This document shows, piece after piece, positions 33,378-40,347 of a DNA stretch of 60,270 nt. The stretch covers positions 1 through 60,270 of the forward strand of contig DFGB01000027.1 of NCBI GenBank assembly GCA_002371135.1, in the 5' to 3' direction. The translations under genes were made by a program, and so were the position numbers. Position 1 is the first letter of the stretch. Every line of letters begins with the position of its first letter. The notes below the pieces were generated by a model. The model was not told where the DNA came from and did no database searches. It saw only the letters and a list, made by a program, of their open reading frames with translations. This DNA comes from Verrucomicrobia bacterium UBA3761 (lineage in GTDB: Bacteria > Verrucomicrobiota > Kiritimatiellia > RFP12 > UBA1067).

Positions 33378-34681
33378 TTTCGCGCCGCCTCCCTGTCGCG
33401 TTCGAAGAAGAATATCCGCGCCGCGCCGATTGCCGCCGCCCCTGCAAGCATGAATACCGAGAGCGACGCAATGCTAGTGCACATGGAAAAATGCGAGTTC
33501 ATCCAGCCCATGACGGCCGGACCGGAAGCGCCGATAACGCACCCGCCACATCCAAACACGCCAACCGCCGCCGCCCTGTGGCACGGCTTGACGACTTCGA
33601 AGAGCGATGCGTAGATGTTCGAGTCGTAAACGCCCGTCGCAAACCCGAAGAGCGCCGTTCCGGCGATGCAGAGAGAGGCCGTTGGCGCGAATGCGGAAAG
33701 AAGAAGCCCCGGCACGCACAGCACAAGCCCGGCGGCATTCACGTCGAACCTCGTCTGCGGACGATGCGCGGCGAACCGGTCGGAAACGCGCCCGCCCGCA
33801 AATACGCCGGCGACCGCGCCGAGATAGAACCAGAACACGGCATGGAACGCGGCGGACGCAGCCGTCACGGACGGGAAGCTGCGCTGGAGATACGCGACTA
33901 TCCACGTGTTAAAACCGTATTTCGCATAGAAGTAAAACCCGAGCCCCGCCATGAGCAGCAACGCCGACGGCTTGCCAAAGAAAGCGGAAAAGTCGAAAGG
34001 TTGAAAAGTGGGAAATAGAATTTTCCGGTTTTTCATTTTATCGCAGAGACGCAGAGACGCAGAGCGCGCAGAGGACTTTTCAACTTCACCCTCTTCCCTC
34101 TCTTGCAGAAGGAACACAAGAGCGACGGCCCAGAGAGCGGAAATCGCGCCGAAGAGGAAGAACGCCTTGCGCCATGCACCCGCACCAAGCCCGGAAAGCC
34201 AGCCCGAGACGCAACTCGTCACCACTATGCCGATATAGAAAACGATCTGGTAGATCGAAAACGCCGTCGCGCGCGTCTCGACGTGGTATTGGCCGATGAG
34301 CGACGAATTCGACGGCGGCAGCAACGACTGCCCGACCGCGTTCACGACCCCGTATGCGACGACGATCATGGCGACGCTCGATGCAAGGCCCGACGCGAAA
34401 ACGCCCGCGCCGAAAAGCAACGTGCCCGCGACTATCATCCACTTGCGGCTGAAAGCATCAGCCAGCGCCCCGCCGAACGGAATCGCAAGGCCGAACACGA
34501 GCGTGAATACGCTGCCGACGAGCCCGAGCTGCGCGTCGTTTACGCCCAGCGCCGCGAAATCCGCCTCGATCTGCGGCAAGACGGTATTGAATATCTGCCG
34601 CGATCCTTGCGCGAGGAAATACGTCGCGGAAAGGAGCGAGAGCAGAATCCACTTGTAGTTTCTAGACCCGGTTTTGAACAT
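33374..34681 (-). CDS. MFS transporter with an in-frame repeat insertion in its central loop
   Basis: The start is ATG 34681 (MFKTGSRNYKWILLSLLSAT); a longer frame is possible. It has twelve hydrophobic segments and the MFS pattern GGALADAFSRKW after TM2 and GGRVSDRF after TM8. The product (435 aa) probably imports xylo-oligosaccharides or sugar acids released by the operon's enzymes. The cytoplasmic loop between TM6 and TM7 is extended by about 40 residues (EGEVEKSSARSASLRLCD and MKNRKILFPTFQPFDF). They are encoded by GGGAAGAGG-type and CTCTGCG-type repeats, the same as those found between genes. The gene remains open, so the insertion is tolerated. First gene of the operon. Confidence 0.85.
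   Translation of the reverse strand: MFKTGSRNYKWILLSLLSATYFLAQGSRQIFNTVLPQIEADFAALGVNDAQLGLVGSVFTLVFGLAIPFGGALADAFSRKWMIVAGTLLFGAGVFASGLASSVAMIVVAYGVVNAVGQSLLPPSNSSLIGQYHVETRATAFSIYQIVFYIGIVVTSCVSGWLSGLGAGAWRKAFFLFGAISALWAVALVFLLQEREEGEVEKSSARSASLRLCDKMKNRKILFPTFQPFDFSAFFGKPSALLLMAGLGFYFYAKYGFNTWIVAYLQRSFPSVTAASAAFHAVFWFYLGAVAGVFAGGRVSDRFAAHRPQTRFDVNAAGLVLCVPGLLLSAFAPTASLCIAGTALFGFATGVYDSNIYASLFEVVKPCHRAAAVGVFGCGGCVIGASGPAVMGWMNSHFSMCTSIASLSVFMLAGAAAIGAARIFFFERDREAARK
33985..34105. repeat. Composite repeat inserted within the MFS coding sequence
   Basis: From right to left on +: CCCTCTTCCCTCTC (34090-34103), TTTTCAAC, then the CGCAGAGA family (TTTTATCGCAGAGACGCAGA then GACGCAGAGCGCGCAGAGGA, near 34035-34074), TTTTCCGGTTTTTC and GGTTGAAAAGTGGG. 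It uses the same parts as the non-coding zone 1935-2113, and is read in frame. Confidence 0.75.
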
Positions 34682-34691
34682 TCTGCCTAGT

Positions 34692-34697
34692 ATTATA
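34692..34697 (-). promoter_or_regulatory. -10 element of the MFS-GH10 operon
   Basis: On the minus strand ATGGTATAATACT: TATAAT at 34697-34692 with extended -10 TGG, 10 nt before the ATG at 34681. The expected 5' UTR is only 3-4 nt. No good -35 is visible, which would fit a regulator-dependent promoter. Confidence 0.6.
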
Positions 34698-34760
34698 CCA
34701 TAAAAAACACGCAATACATCATCTGTAAAATAAAATATTTATCATTTTCCCGATAACGCC

Positions 34761-34790
34761 TTGCGCTCCCTGACGGCCATGTGGTATAAT
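34761..34790 (+). promoter_or_regulatory. Promoter of the XylR-like gene (leaderless)
   Basis: TTGCGC (34761-34766), 18 bp, TATAAT (34785-34790) with extended -10 TGG. The ATG at 34798 is 7 nt after the hexamer, so the predicted +1 falls on the start codon. It is divergent from the MFS operon promoter; the two -10 elements are about 90 bp apart. Confidence 0.7.
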
Positions 34791-34797
34791 ATGGGCT

Positions 34798-35982
34798 ATG
34801 AAGACCCGCATACCGAACATCGTCATCGCCTCGATACTCTCGGAACCGGCCGGCCAGCGCAAGTTCGCCGGGCTTTTCTCGTATCTCGGCGCCATACACC
34901 GCTGGAATCTGCGCATTCTCCGCGCACAGGACGAAATCGTCGCGTTCTTCAAAAACGCGGAGTCCCTTTCGAAAATCGACGGCATCGTCTACTCCGGGCA
35001 CCATGACGCGAAAGTCGCAAAGGCGCTCGCCACGGCCGCATGCCCGGTCGTCGCGATGGAGATAGAATCGCCGCAGCTCGCGAAAAGAAGCAGCAACCTC
35101 ATCATCATACGCAACGACGCGGACGAAATCGCAAAGTGCGCCGTGAAGGCGTTTGCCGACTCCGGCCGCTACAGGACGTTCGCATACGTGAACGACAGAT
35201 TCCACCGCGAATGGTCGAGGCGGCGCGAAGAGGCGTTCCGCAAAGCCGTGGCGTCCAAGGGATGCGGAGAGGCGAAAATCTACGCGCCGTCCACTCTCGA
35301 CGCCGACAAAGACCTCGAGCCGCTCGCGGAGTTCCTCAGGAGACTCGAATATCCAGCCGCCGTTCTCGCAGCGAACGACATGCGCGCGACGGAAGTCATC
35401 GCGGCGGCGCAGTCTGCCGGCATCAAGGTGCCGGGCATGATTTCGATCCTCGGCATCGACAACGATCCATACATCTGCGACAGCGCGACTCCGGCGATAT
35501 CCAGCATCGAGCCCGACTTCCTCGGGGAGGGGGCGGCCGCCGCCGCGTTGCTGGACAAGATGATGAAAAGCCGCCAGCCACTCGGCAAGCGCCATGTCTT
35601 TTTCGGCGTGAGCCGCGTCGTCGTCCGCGAATCGATGCCGCACCTGCCACCCGCGCAGAGCCTCGTAGACAGGGCGAAGGATTTCATCAAAGAACACGCC
35701 GTGGACGGCATCGCGCCCGGCGATGTCGCGGCGCACCTCGGCGTATCGCGCGCCCTTCTCGACCTCAGATTCCGCCAGACTCAGAAAACCTCGGTCGGAC
35801 GGCTCATCACAGACGCAAAACTCGCCGAGGTCGCGCGGCTTCTCAAATCGACGCGCATCGCAATCGGCGCGATACCGGACCTGTGCGGCTTCAAAAACCC
35901 AAACTCCCTCAAAAACCTCTTCAAAAAACGCTTCGGCCTTTCCATGCGCGAATACAGGGAAAAAGAAGAAAGTAGGAAGTAG
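34798..35982 (+). CDS. XylR-type regulator: LacI-like sensor fused to AraC HTH
   Basis: The protein has 394 aa. Residues 1-270 are a periplasmic-binding-protein-like sensor (IPNIVIASILSEPAGQRKFA, IDGIVYSGHH, AAVLAANDMRATEVIAAAQ, ISILGIDNDPYICDSATPAI). Residues about 285-385 are an AraC/XylS double HTH (AKDFIKEHAVDGIAPGDVAA, HLGVSRALLDLRFR, and IGAIPDLCGFKNPNSLKNLF then RFGLSMREYRE). This order is that of E. coli XylR, which senses xylose. Divergence from the xylanase operon makes it the likely regulator of that operon, and perhaps of the GH2/GH106-like gene. The last codons and the TAG stop lie inside the purine repeat that follows. Confidence 0.88.
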   Translation: MKTRIPNIVIASILSEPAGQRKFAGLFSYLGAIHRWNLRILRAQDEIVAFFKNAESLSKIDGIVYSGHHDAKVAKALATAACPVVAMEIESPQLAKRSSNLIIIRNDADEIAKCAVKAFADSGRYRTFAYVNDRFHREWSRRREEAFRKAVASKGCGEAKIYAPSTLDADKDLEPLAEFLRRLEYPAAVLAANDMRATEVIAAAQSAGIKVPGMISILGIDNDPYICDSATPAISSIEPDFLGEGAAAAALLDKMMKSRQPLGKRHVFFGVSRVVVRESMPHLPPAQSLVDRAKDFIKEHAVDGIAPGDVAAHLGVSRALLDLRFRQTQKTSVGRLITDAKLAEVARLLKSTRIAIGAIPDLCGFKNPNSLKNLFKKRFGLSMREYREKEESRK

Positions 35983-36101
35983 AAAGTAGAAAGTAGGAGA
36001 TTTGCCGCCTGGGCGGGTCGTACGTTCTATCTCCTACTTCCTATCTCCTACTTCCTACTTTCTACTTTCTACTTCCTACTTTCTACTTCCTATCTCCTAC
36101 T
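35965..36101. repeat. Purine/pyrimidine heptad repeats forming an inverted pair
   Basis: GAAGTAG/AAAGTAG purine units (35965-36000) are followed after 25 bp by the complementary pyrimidine tract CTACTTC/CTACTTT/CTATCTC (36026-36101). The two can pair as a long imperfect hairpin or form a triplex. The units are the same as at 1801-1926. The left arm overlaps the end of the regulator gene. Confidence 0.85.
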
Positions 36102-36102
36102 T

Positions 36103-36120
36103 GCGCTCTGCGCAGAGCGC
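36103..36120. promoter_or_regulatory. 18-bp perfect palindrome, candidate operator
   Basis: GCGCTCTGCGCAGAGCGC reads the same on both strands and ends 1 bp before the -35 of the GH2/GH106-like gene. Position and symmetry suit a regulator site. It may instead derive from the CGCAGAG repeat family. Confidence 0.45.
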
Positions 36121-36121
36121 T

Positions 36122-36150
36122 TTGCGCGAAGCGGCCGGAAATGCTATAAT
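36122..36150 (+). promoter_or_regulatory. Promoter of the GH2/GH106-like gene (leaderless)
   Basis: TTGCGC (36122-36127), 17 bp, TATAAT (36145-36150), extended -10 TGC. ATG 36157 is 6 nt after the hexamer, so +1 is expected at or next to the start codon. Confidence 0.7.
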
Positions 36151-36156
36151 ACCGCC

Positions 36157-39100
36157 ATGAAAACGATTTATTCCATACTTGCCGCGCTTGTACTTGCCGC
36201 GGCGTCTCCCATCCCCGCCGCCGGAGAAAGCTTTTCTCTCGACGGCGAGTGGCTCTTCAGTTTCCAGGGCGGAGAGGAGCGCGCGATAAACGTTCCCTCG
36301 TGCCTGGAACTGCAAGGCGCAGGGACGCTCCGCTATGGCGAAAACGGCGCGAACGAGTCCGCCCGCTACCGGCGCACGTTCACGATACCGTCCGGCTGGC
36401 CGGAGGACGACCTCGTCATGCTCCGTTTCGACGGCGTGATGTTCGGCGCGCAAGCGACAGTGAACGGCCGGGACGCGGGCGCGTTCCGTTCGTCGTTCAA
36501 CCGCAACGAACTTGACATCACCTCGCTCGTCCGCCGCGACGCAGAGAACGAACTTGTCGTGGAAACATTGAAAAATCCGAAGGGGTGGGGGTTCGACTGC
36601 AACGACGACTGGGTTCTCCACGGCATCTTCCGCAGCGTCACGCTCATCTCGCGCCCGAGGCTCAACGTAGCCGACCTCTCGCTCGCCTGCAAGGTCGATG
36701 CGGACGCTCAAAGCGCGGAGGTCGAGATTTCCGCCGCCGCATCGGACGGCGCGAGCGCGGTGCGTCTGAAGCTTCTCGATGCAGACGGCAAGACCGTCCT
36801 CGAAGGCGACGCCCCGCTCAAGGGCAGGGTGGAGAGAGCGAAGCTCTGGACGTGCGAAACGCCATATCTCTACACGCTCGCAGCGGAAGTCGGGTGCGAC
36901 CGTGTCGAAAAGCGCGTAGGTCTGCGCGAAATCACGCGCGATGGCGCGGTGTTGAAGCTGAACGGACGTCCCGTAAAGCTGCACGGCGTCAACCATCACG
37001 ATCTCTGTCCCTGCCACGGACGCGCCATCACAATCGACGAGCTGCGGCGCGACGCCCAGCTCATCAAGGACGGAAACTTCAACTGCGTCCGTCTCGCGCA
37101 CTATCCGCCGAACGAGGCGTTCCTTGATCTATGCGACGAACTGGGGCTTTACGCAATAGACGAGGTGCCGTTCGGAATGGGCGCGAAGAACCTGCGCAAT
37201 GCGGACTATCTTGAAGTTCTGGAAGAGCGCGCGCGTCTCACCGTTGCACGCGACAAGCTGCATCCGAGCGTGATTGCTTGGACGATCGGCAACGAGAATC
37301 CGCTCACGGACATCTGTGTAAAATGCGGCGATCTTGTCGCGCAGCTCGATCCGACACGCCCGACGTGCTATCCGCAGTATTCGAGCGTCTATCAGAAGAT
37401 GCTGGACGACGGTGCGCCGCAGAGCGCGATGCTCTACGACTTCCACTACGTTGACGCAGCGAAGATTCGCGAACTTGCGCCGCGCCTTGACCGTCCGCTT
37501 TTCGCGGGAGAGTTCGCGCACGCGCTCGGGCTCGACTTCGGCTCGCTCGCCGAAACGTGGGAGGAGATGTGGTCGCGGCCCGAATGCGCGGGCGGATGCA
37601 TCTGGATGTTCCAGGACCAAGGCTTGGAGCGTCCGGCGTCGGCGGTGAAGGAAAAAGACCGCAAGTTCCTCGCATGGAAAGACGAAAAGACCGTCTGGGA
37701 CACGCACGGCATCGACGGCTGCGACGGCATCGTCTATTCCGACCGGACGCCGCAAGTCGATTACTTCGCGGCGCGCGCAGTCTTCGCGCCGGTCAGGATT
37801 GCCTTCGACGGGAAGCAGACGCTGACGATTGAAAACCGATATGACTTTACCAATCTGTCCGAAACGAAGATCAGTTGGGCGGTGGTCGGTCAAGCTCATG
37901 TCGGCTGCGTGCCGCTCTGCTGCCTGTCGTCACTCGGTGGCGGGAATATCGAAGCTGCCGTGGCGCCGCATGAAAAGGCGGCGTTCAAAATCCGCCTCCC
38001 GGCAATCCCGCAAAATGTGAGGGTTGCGAGTCTGTCTGCAATGGTCAAGGGAAAGGACGGCGAAATCGTCGCTGCCAAGGCGTGGCCGCTCAAGGTTGAC
38101 GTAAAGGCCACGCCGGATGGGACGATGCCGCCGCTCGTTTTCGAACCACGCTGGGACAGGCGTGAGATGATGTCGAAATCGGCGGCGCATCTGCCGAATA
38201 AAAACAAGAACAAATATTCGATTCTCGAAAAGCCGGCAGGATTCGCCGCGGACGTCAAGGAGGAGCCCCTTGGCGACGGTTCGCTGCATGTCGCCTACTC
38301 AATTTCCGCGACGCAGGAATGGCACACTGTCGAGGCCGGTCTTTCGTTCACGCTGCCGGAAGAGTTCACGACTGTTCGCTGGGTCGGTCAGGGTCAGTTC
38401 GAGGCATACACTCTCAGCAACGCGCAGAGCATGTTCGGATGGTTCGCGCTCGACAAGGACGATCTGTATTTCCCCGGCAACCGCCGCGATGTTCGCTGGC
38501 TTGCCGCTTTGCGGGACGATGGCACAGGCGTTGTGCTGATCCCTGACGGCGGCTCGGGCGATGTGGCGTTCGAGAATATCGGCGGGAGAATCCGCATCAG
38601 CCACAACGCCGCGCTTGCCGACAAGTTCAACAAGTACGAATGGCCGCGCGATGTCAAGACCTTCGCCCCCGGCGAGAGTCTGGAGAGCGGCTTCACGCTT
38701 GCACCAGTGAAGCTCAAGGCGGGCGTCGCGCCGCCTTTCCGCCCGTTCTTCAAATCCTACGACGACGGCAATGCGACGGCTGCGCCGAAAGCCGCTCCCT
38801 CGCCTTGCGAAAAGGCGCTCAGAGAGGGGTTCGCCAATCCGCCCTCGGACGTGAAGATCGGCTGCTACTACTACTGGGTGAACGAACGCGTCGACGAGGA
38901 AGGTGTGAAGAAGGACCTTAAGTGGATGAAGGAGAACGGCATCACCCGCGCCTTTCTCGCGACGGACATCCGCAACCGTACGCGGTTCGAGAATCCATGG
39001 GAAGGCCAGGAGTTCGGCGACTGCGCGTTCAGGAGCGAGAAGTGGTGGCGATGCCTGCGCACGGCGTTCAAGACGGCGGGCGAACTCGGAATCGAGATGG

Positions 39101-40038
39101 GCATATTCAACTGCCCGGGCTGGTCGCAATCGGGCGGGCCTTGGATCGCGGAGGAAGACGCGCAAGTCGCGCCGGACGGAACGCGCCCCGAGAACGGCCC
39201 GTGCTCCCCGGCCGCGACGGGCTATGAAGTAGACAAGACGCGCCGGGCGGCAGTGCGGCGCCATTTCGACGCCTTCGTCGGCGACATCCTCCGCCGCATC
39301 CCGCCCGAGGAGCGCCCTACGCTCACGACGCTCGTCGTCGACAGCTGGGAGCGCGGACGCGTCGTCAAGCCCGAGGGCGAAAAGCGCAAGCTCTCCGACA
39401 TCCTCGCCGAAGAATACATGGGCGAGCTCACGCGGTGCGCGCATGAAAACGGCCTTATTACGTGGTGCGAGCCGTATTCGCATTCGCGCGGCGGGTGGGA
39501 CGGCGATTCTGCGACCTACGGCGCGGCGGCGGACGAAGTGGCGGCCGAATTCTGGGCGGGAGAGCCGGACAACGAACGCGCAAAGGAAATCTCCGCCGCG
39601 CTCGGCGCCGCCAGGCTCGGCGGCAAGAACAAAATCTACGCTGAGAGCTTTACGTCGGGAAGCTGGAAAAAGTCCGCCAAGGACGATTGGTCGTTCGAAT
39701 CGCTCAAGCCCTACGCCGACAAATTCTTCAGAAAGGGCGTGAACGCGACGATCCTGCATGTCGTAATTTCACAGCCCGGCGACGACAGCGCGCCGCCGGT
39801 GCGCCCGTGGTTCGGCACGTTCTTCGACCGCCGCAGCAAAAACGCGGCCGAGATGAAGAAGCTCGTCCCGTATCTGCGTCGCTGCAACTTCATGCTGCAG
39901 CAAGGGCGTCCGGCGGACGGCCGCACCGATACGCGCATCCTCACGGACGGCACGCGCATCCGGTTCAACGAAAAGTCGCTTTTCGAAGTTTCATTCCCCG
40001 ACGGCCGCACGGAACTCTGGGACCCGGAAAGAATGTAG
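36157..40038 (+). CDS. GH2 beta-glycosidase fused to a GH106-like domain
   Basis: The product has 1293 aa with signal peptide MKTIYSILAALVLAAASPIP. Residues 25-160 are the GH2 sugar-binding domain, 165-260 the Ig-like domain, and 260-600 the catalytic barrel. The acid/base Glu 380 lies in AWTIGNENP, the nucleophile Glu 452 in FAGEFAHALG, and a LacZ-like GGCIWMFQDQGL follows. Residues 690-870 resemble the LacZ small-chain-like beta domain (WVGQGQFEAYTLSNAQSMFG). From about residue 885 a second barrel resembles GH106 alpha-L-rhamnosidases: IEMGIFNCPGWSQSGGPWIA, YAESFTSGSWKKSAKDDWSF, and LVPYLRRCNFMLQQGRPADG. The GH106-like part ends soon after, shorter than free-standing members. The likely substrate is a branched galactoside or rhamnoside of plant polymers. 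TAG stop. Confidence 0.8.
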   Translation: MKTIYSILAALVLAAASPIPAAGESFSLDGEWLFSFQGGEERAINVPSCLELQGAGTLRYGENGANESARYRRTFTIPSGWPEDDLVMLRFDGVMFGAQATVNGRDAGAFRSSFNRNELDITSLVRRDAENELVVETLKNPKGWGFDCNDDWVLHGIFRSVTLISRPRLNVADLSLACKVDADAQSAEVEISAAASDGASAVRLKLLDADGKTVLEGDAPLKGRVERAKLWTCETPYLYTLAAEVGCDRVEKRVGLREITRDGAVLKLNGRPVKLHGVNHHDLCPCHGRAITIDELRRDAQLIKDGNFNCVRLAHYPPNEAFLDLCDELGLYAIDEVPFGMGAKNLRNADYLEVLEERARLTVARDKLHPSVIAWTIGNENPLTDICVKCGDLVAQLDPTRPTCYPQYSSVYQKMLDDGAPQSAMLYDFHYVDAAKIRELAPRLDRPLFAGEFAHALGLDFGSLAETWEEMWSRPECAGGCIWMFQDQGLERPASAVKEKDRKFLAWKDEKTVWDTHGIDGCDGIVYSDRTPQVDYFAARAVFAPVRIAFDGKQTLTIENRYDFTNLSETKISWAVVGQAHVGCVPLCCLSSLGGGNIEAAVAPHEKAAFKIRLPAIPQNVRVASLSAMVKGKDGEIVAAKAWPLKVDVKATPDGTMPPLVFEPRWDRREMMSKSAAHLPNKNKNKYSILEKPAGFAADVKEEPLGDGSLHVAYSISATQEWHTVEAGLSFTLPEEFTTVRWVGQGQFEAYTLSNAQSMFGWFALDKDDLYFPGNRRDVRWLAALRDDGTGVVLIPDGGSGDVAFENIGGRIRISHNAALADKFNKYEWPRDVKTFAPGESLESGFTLAPVKLKAGVAPPFRPFFKSYDDGNATAAPKAAPSPCEKALREGFANPPSDVKIGCYYYWVNERVDEEGVKKDLKWMKENGITRAFLATDIRNRTRFENPWEGQEFGDCAFRSEKWWRCLRTAFKTAGELGIEMGIFNCPGWSQSGGPWIAEEDAQVAPDGTRPENGPCSPAATGYEVDKTRRAAVRRHFDAFVGDILRRIPPEERPTLTTLVVDSWERGRVVKPEGEKRKLSDILAEEYMGELTRCAHENGLITWCEPYSHSRGGWDGDSATYGAAADEVAAEFWAGEPDNERAKEISAALGAARLGGKNKIYAESFTSGSWKKSAKDDWSFESLKPYADKFFRKGVNATILHVVISQPGDDSAPPVRPWFGTFFDRRSKNAAEMKKLVPYLRRCNFMLQQGRPADGRTDTRILTDGTRIRFNEKSLFEVSFPDGRTELWDPERM

Positions 40039-40048
40039 AAATAATTTT

Positions 40049-40115
40049 GCCACTGTCATGCAATAGTTTTTAACACAGAGGCACTCAAGACACAGAGTTT
40101 CCAGAGGATTTTCGC
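40049..40115. repeat. Dispersed hairpin repeat, copy D
   Basis: CACTGTCATGCAATAGTTTT, then TAACACAGAGGCACTCAAGA and CACAGAGTTTCCAGAGG. It is homologous to copies A and C and starts about 10 nt after the TAG of the GH2/GH106-like gene, in that gene's orientation. Confidence 0.85.
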
Positions 40116-40136
40116 AATTATCATGAATAAGTGAAT

Positions 40137-40280
40137 TTTTTCGATTGCTGCAAGCCTTCCATTTTAACACAGAGGCACAGAGACACAGAGATTCACAGAG
40201 TGAAAAGTTGAAAATTCTCTGTGCTCCTCTGTGTCTCTGTGCCTCTGTGTTAAAATGGAAGGCTTGCAGCAATCGAAAAA
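40137..40280. repeat. Perfect 54-bp inverted repeat (144 bp in all)
   Basis: 40137-40190 is exactly the reverse complement of 40227-40280. Arms begin TTTTTCGATTGCTGCAAGCC and end in CACAGAG units. After a 3-nt mismatch a further 7-bp stem (CACAGAG 40194-40200 with CTCTGTG 40217-40223) closes a 16-nt loop. It fills the region 40039-40347 with copy D and the promoter; no gene is present there. Confidence 0.95.
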
Positions 40281-40311
40281 TCGCAAAATCCTTCCCTTTT
40301 CCCCTCCCCTC

Positions 40312-40341
40312 TTGACCCATTGCCGCCATAAATGGTATACT
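40312..40341 (+). promoter_or_regulatory. Promoter of the CotH gene (leaderless)
   Basis: TTGACC (40312-40317), 18 bp, TATACT (40336-40341), extended -10 TGG. ATG 40348 is 6 nt downstream, at the predicted +1. It lies about 30 bp after the large inverted repeat. Confidence 0.75.
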
Positions 40342-40347
40342 TGTGGC

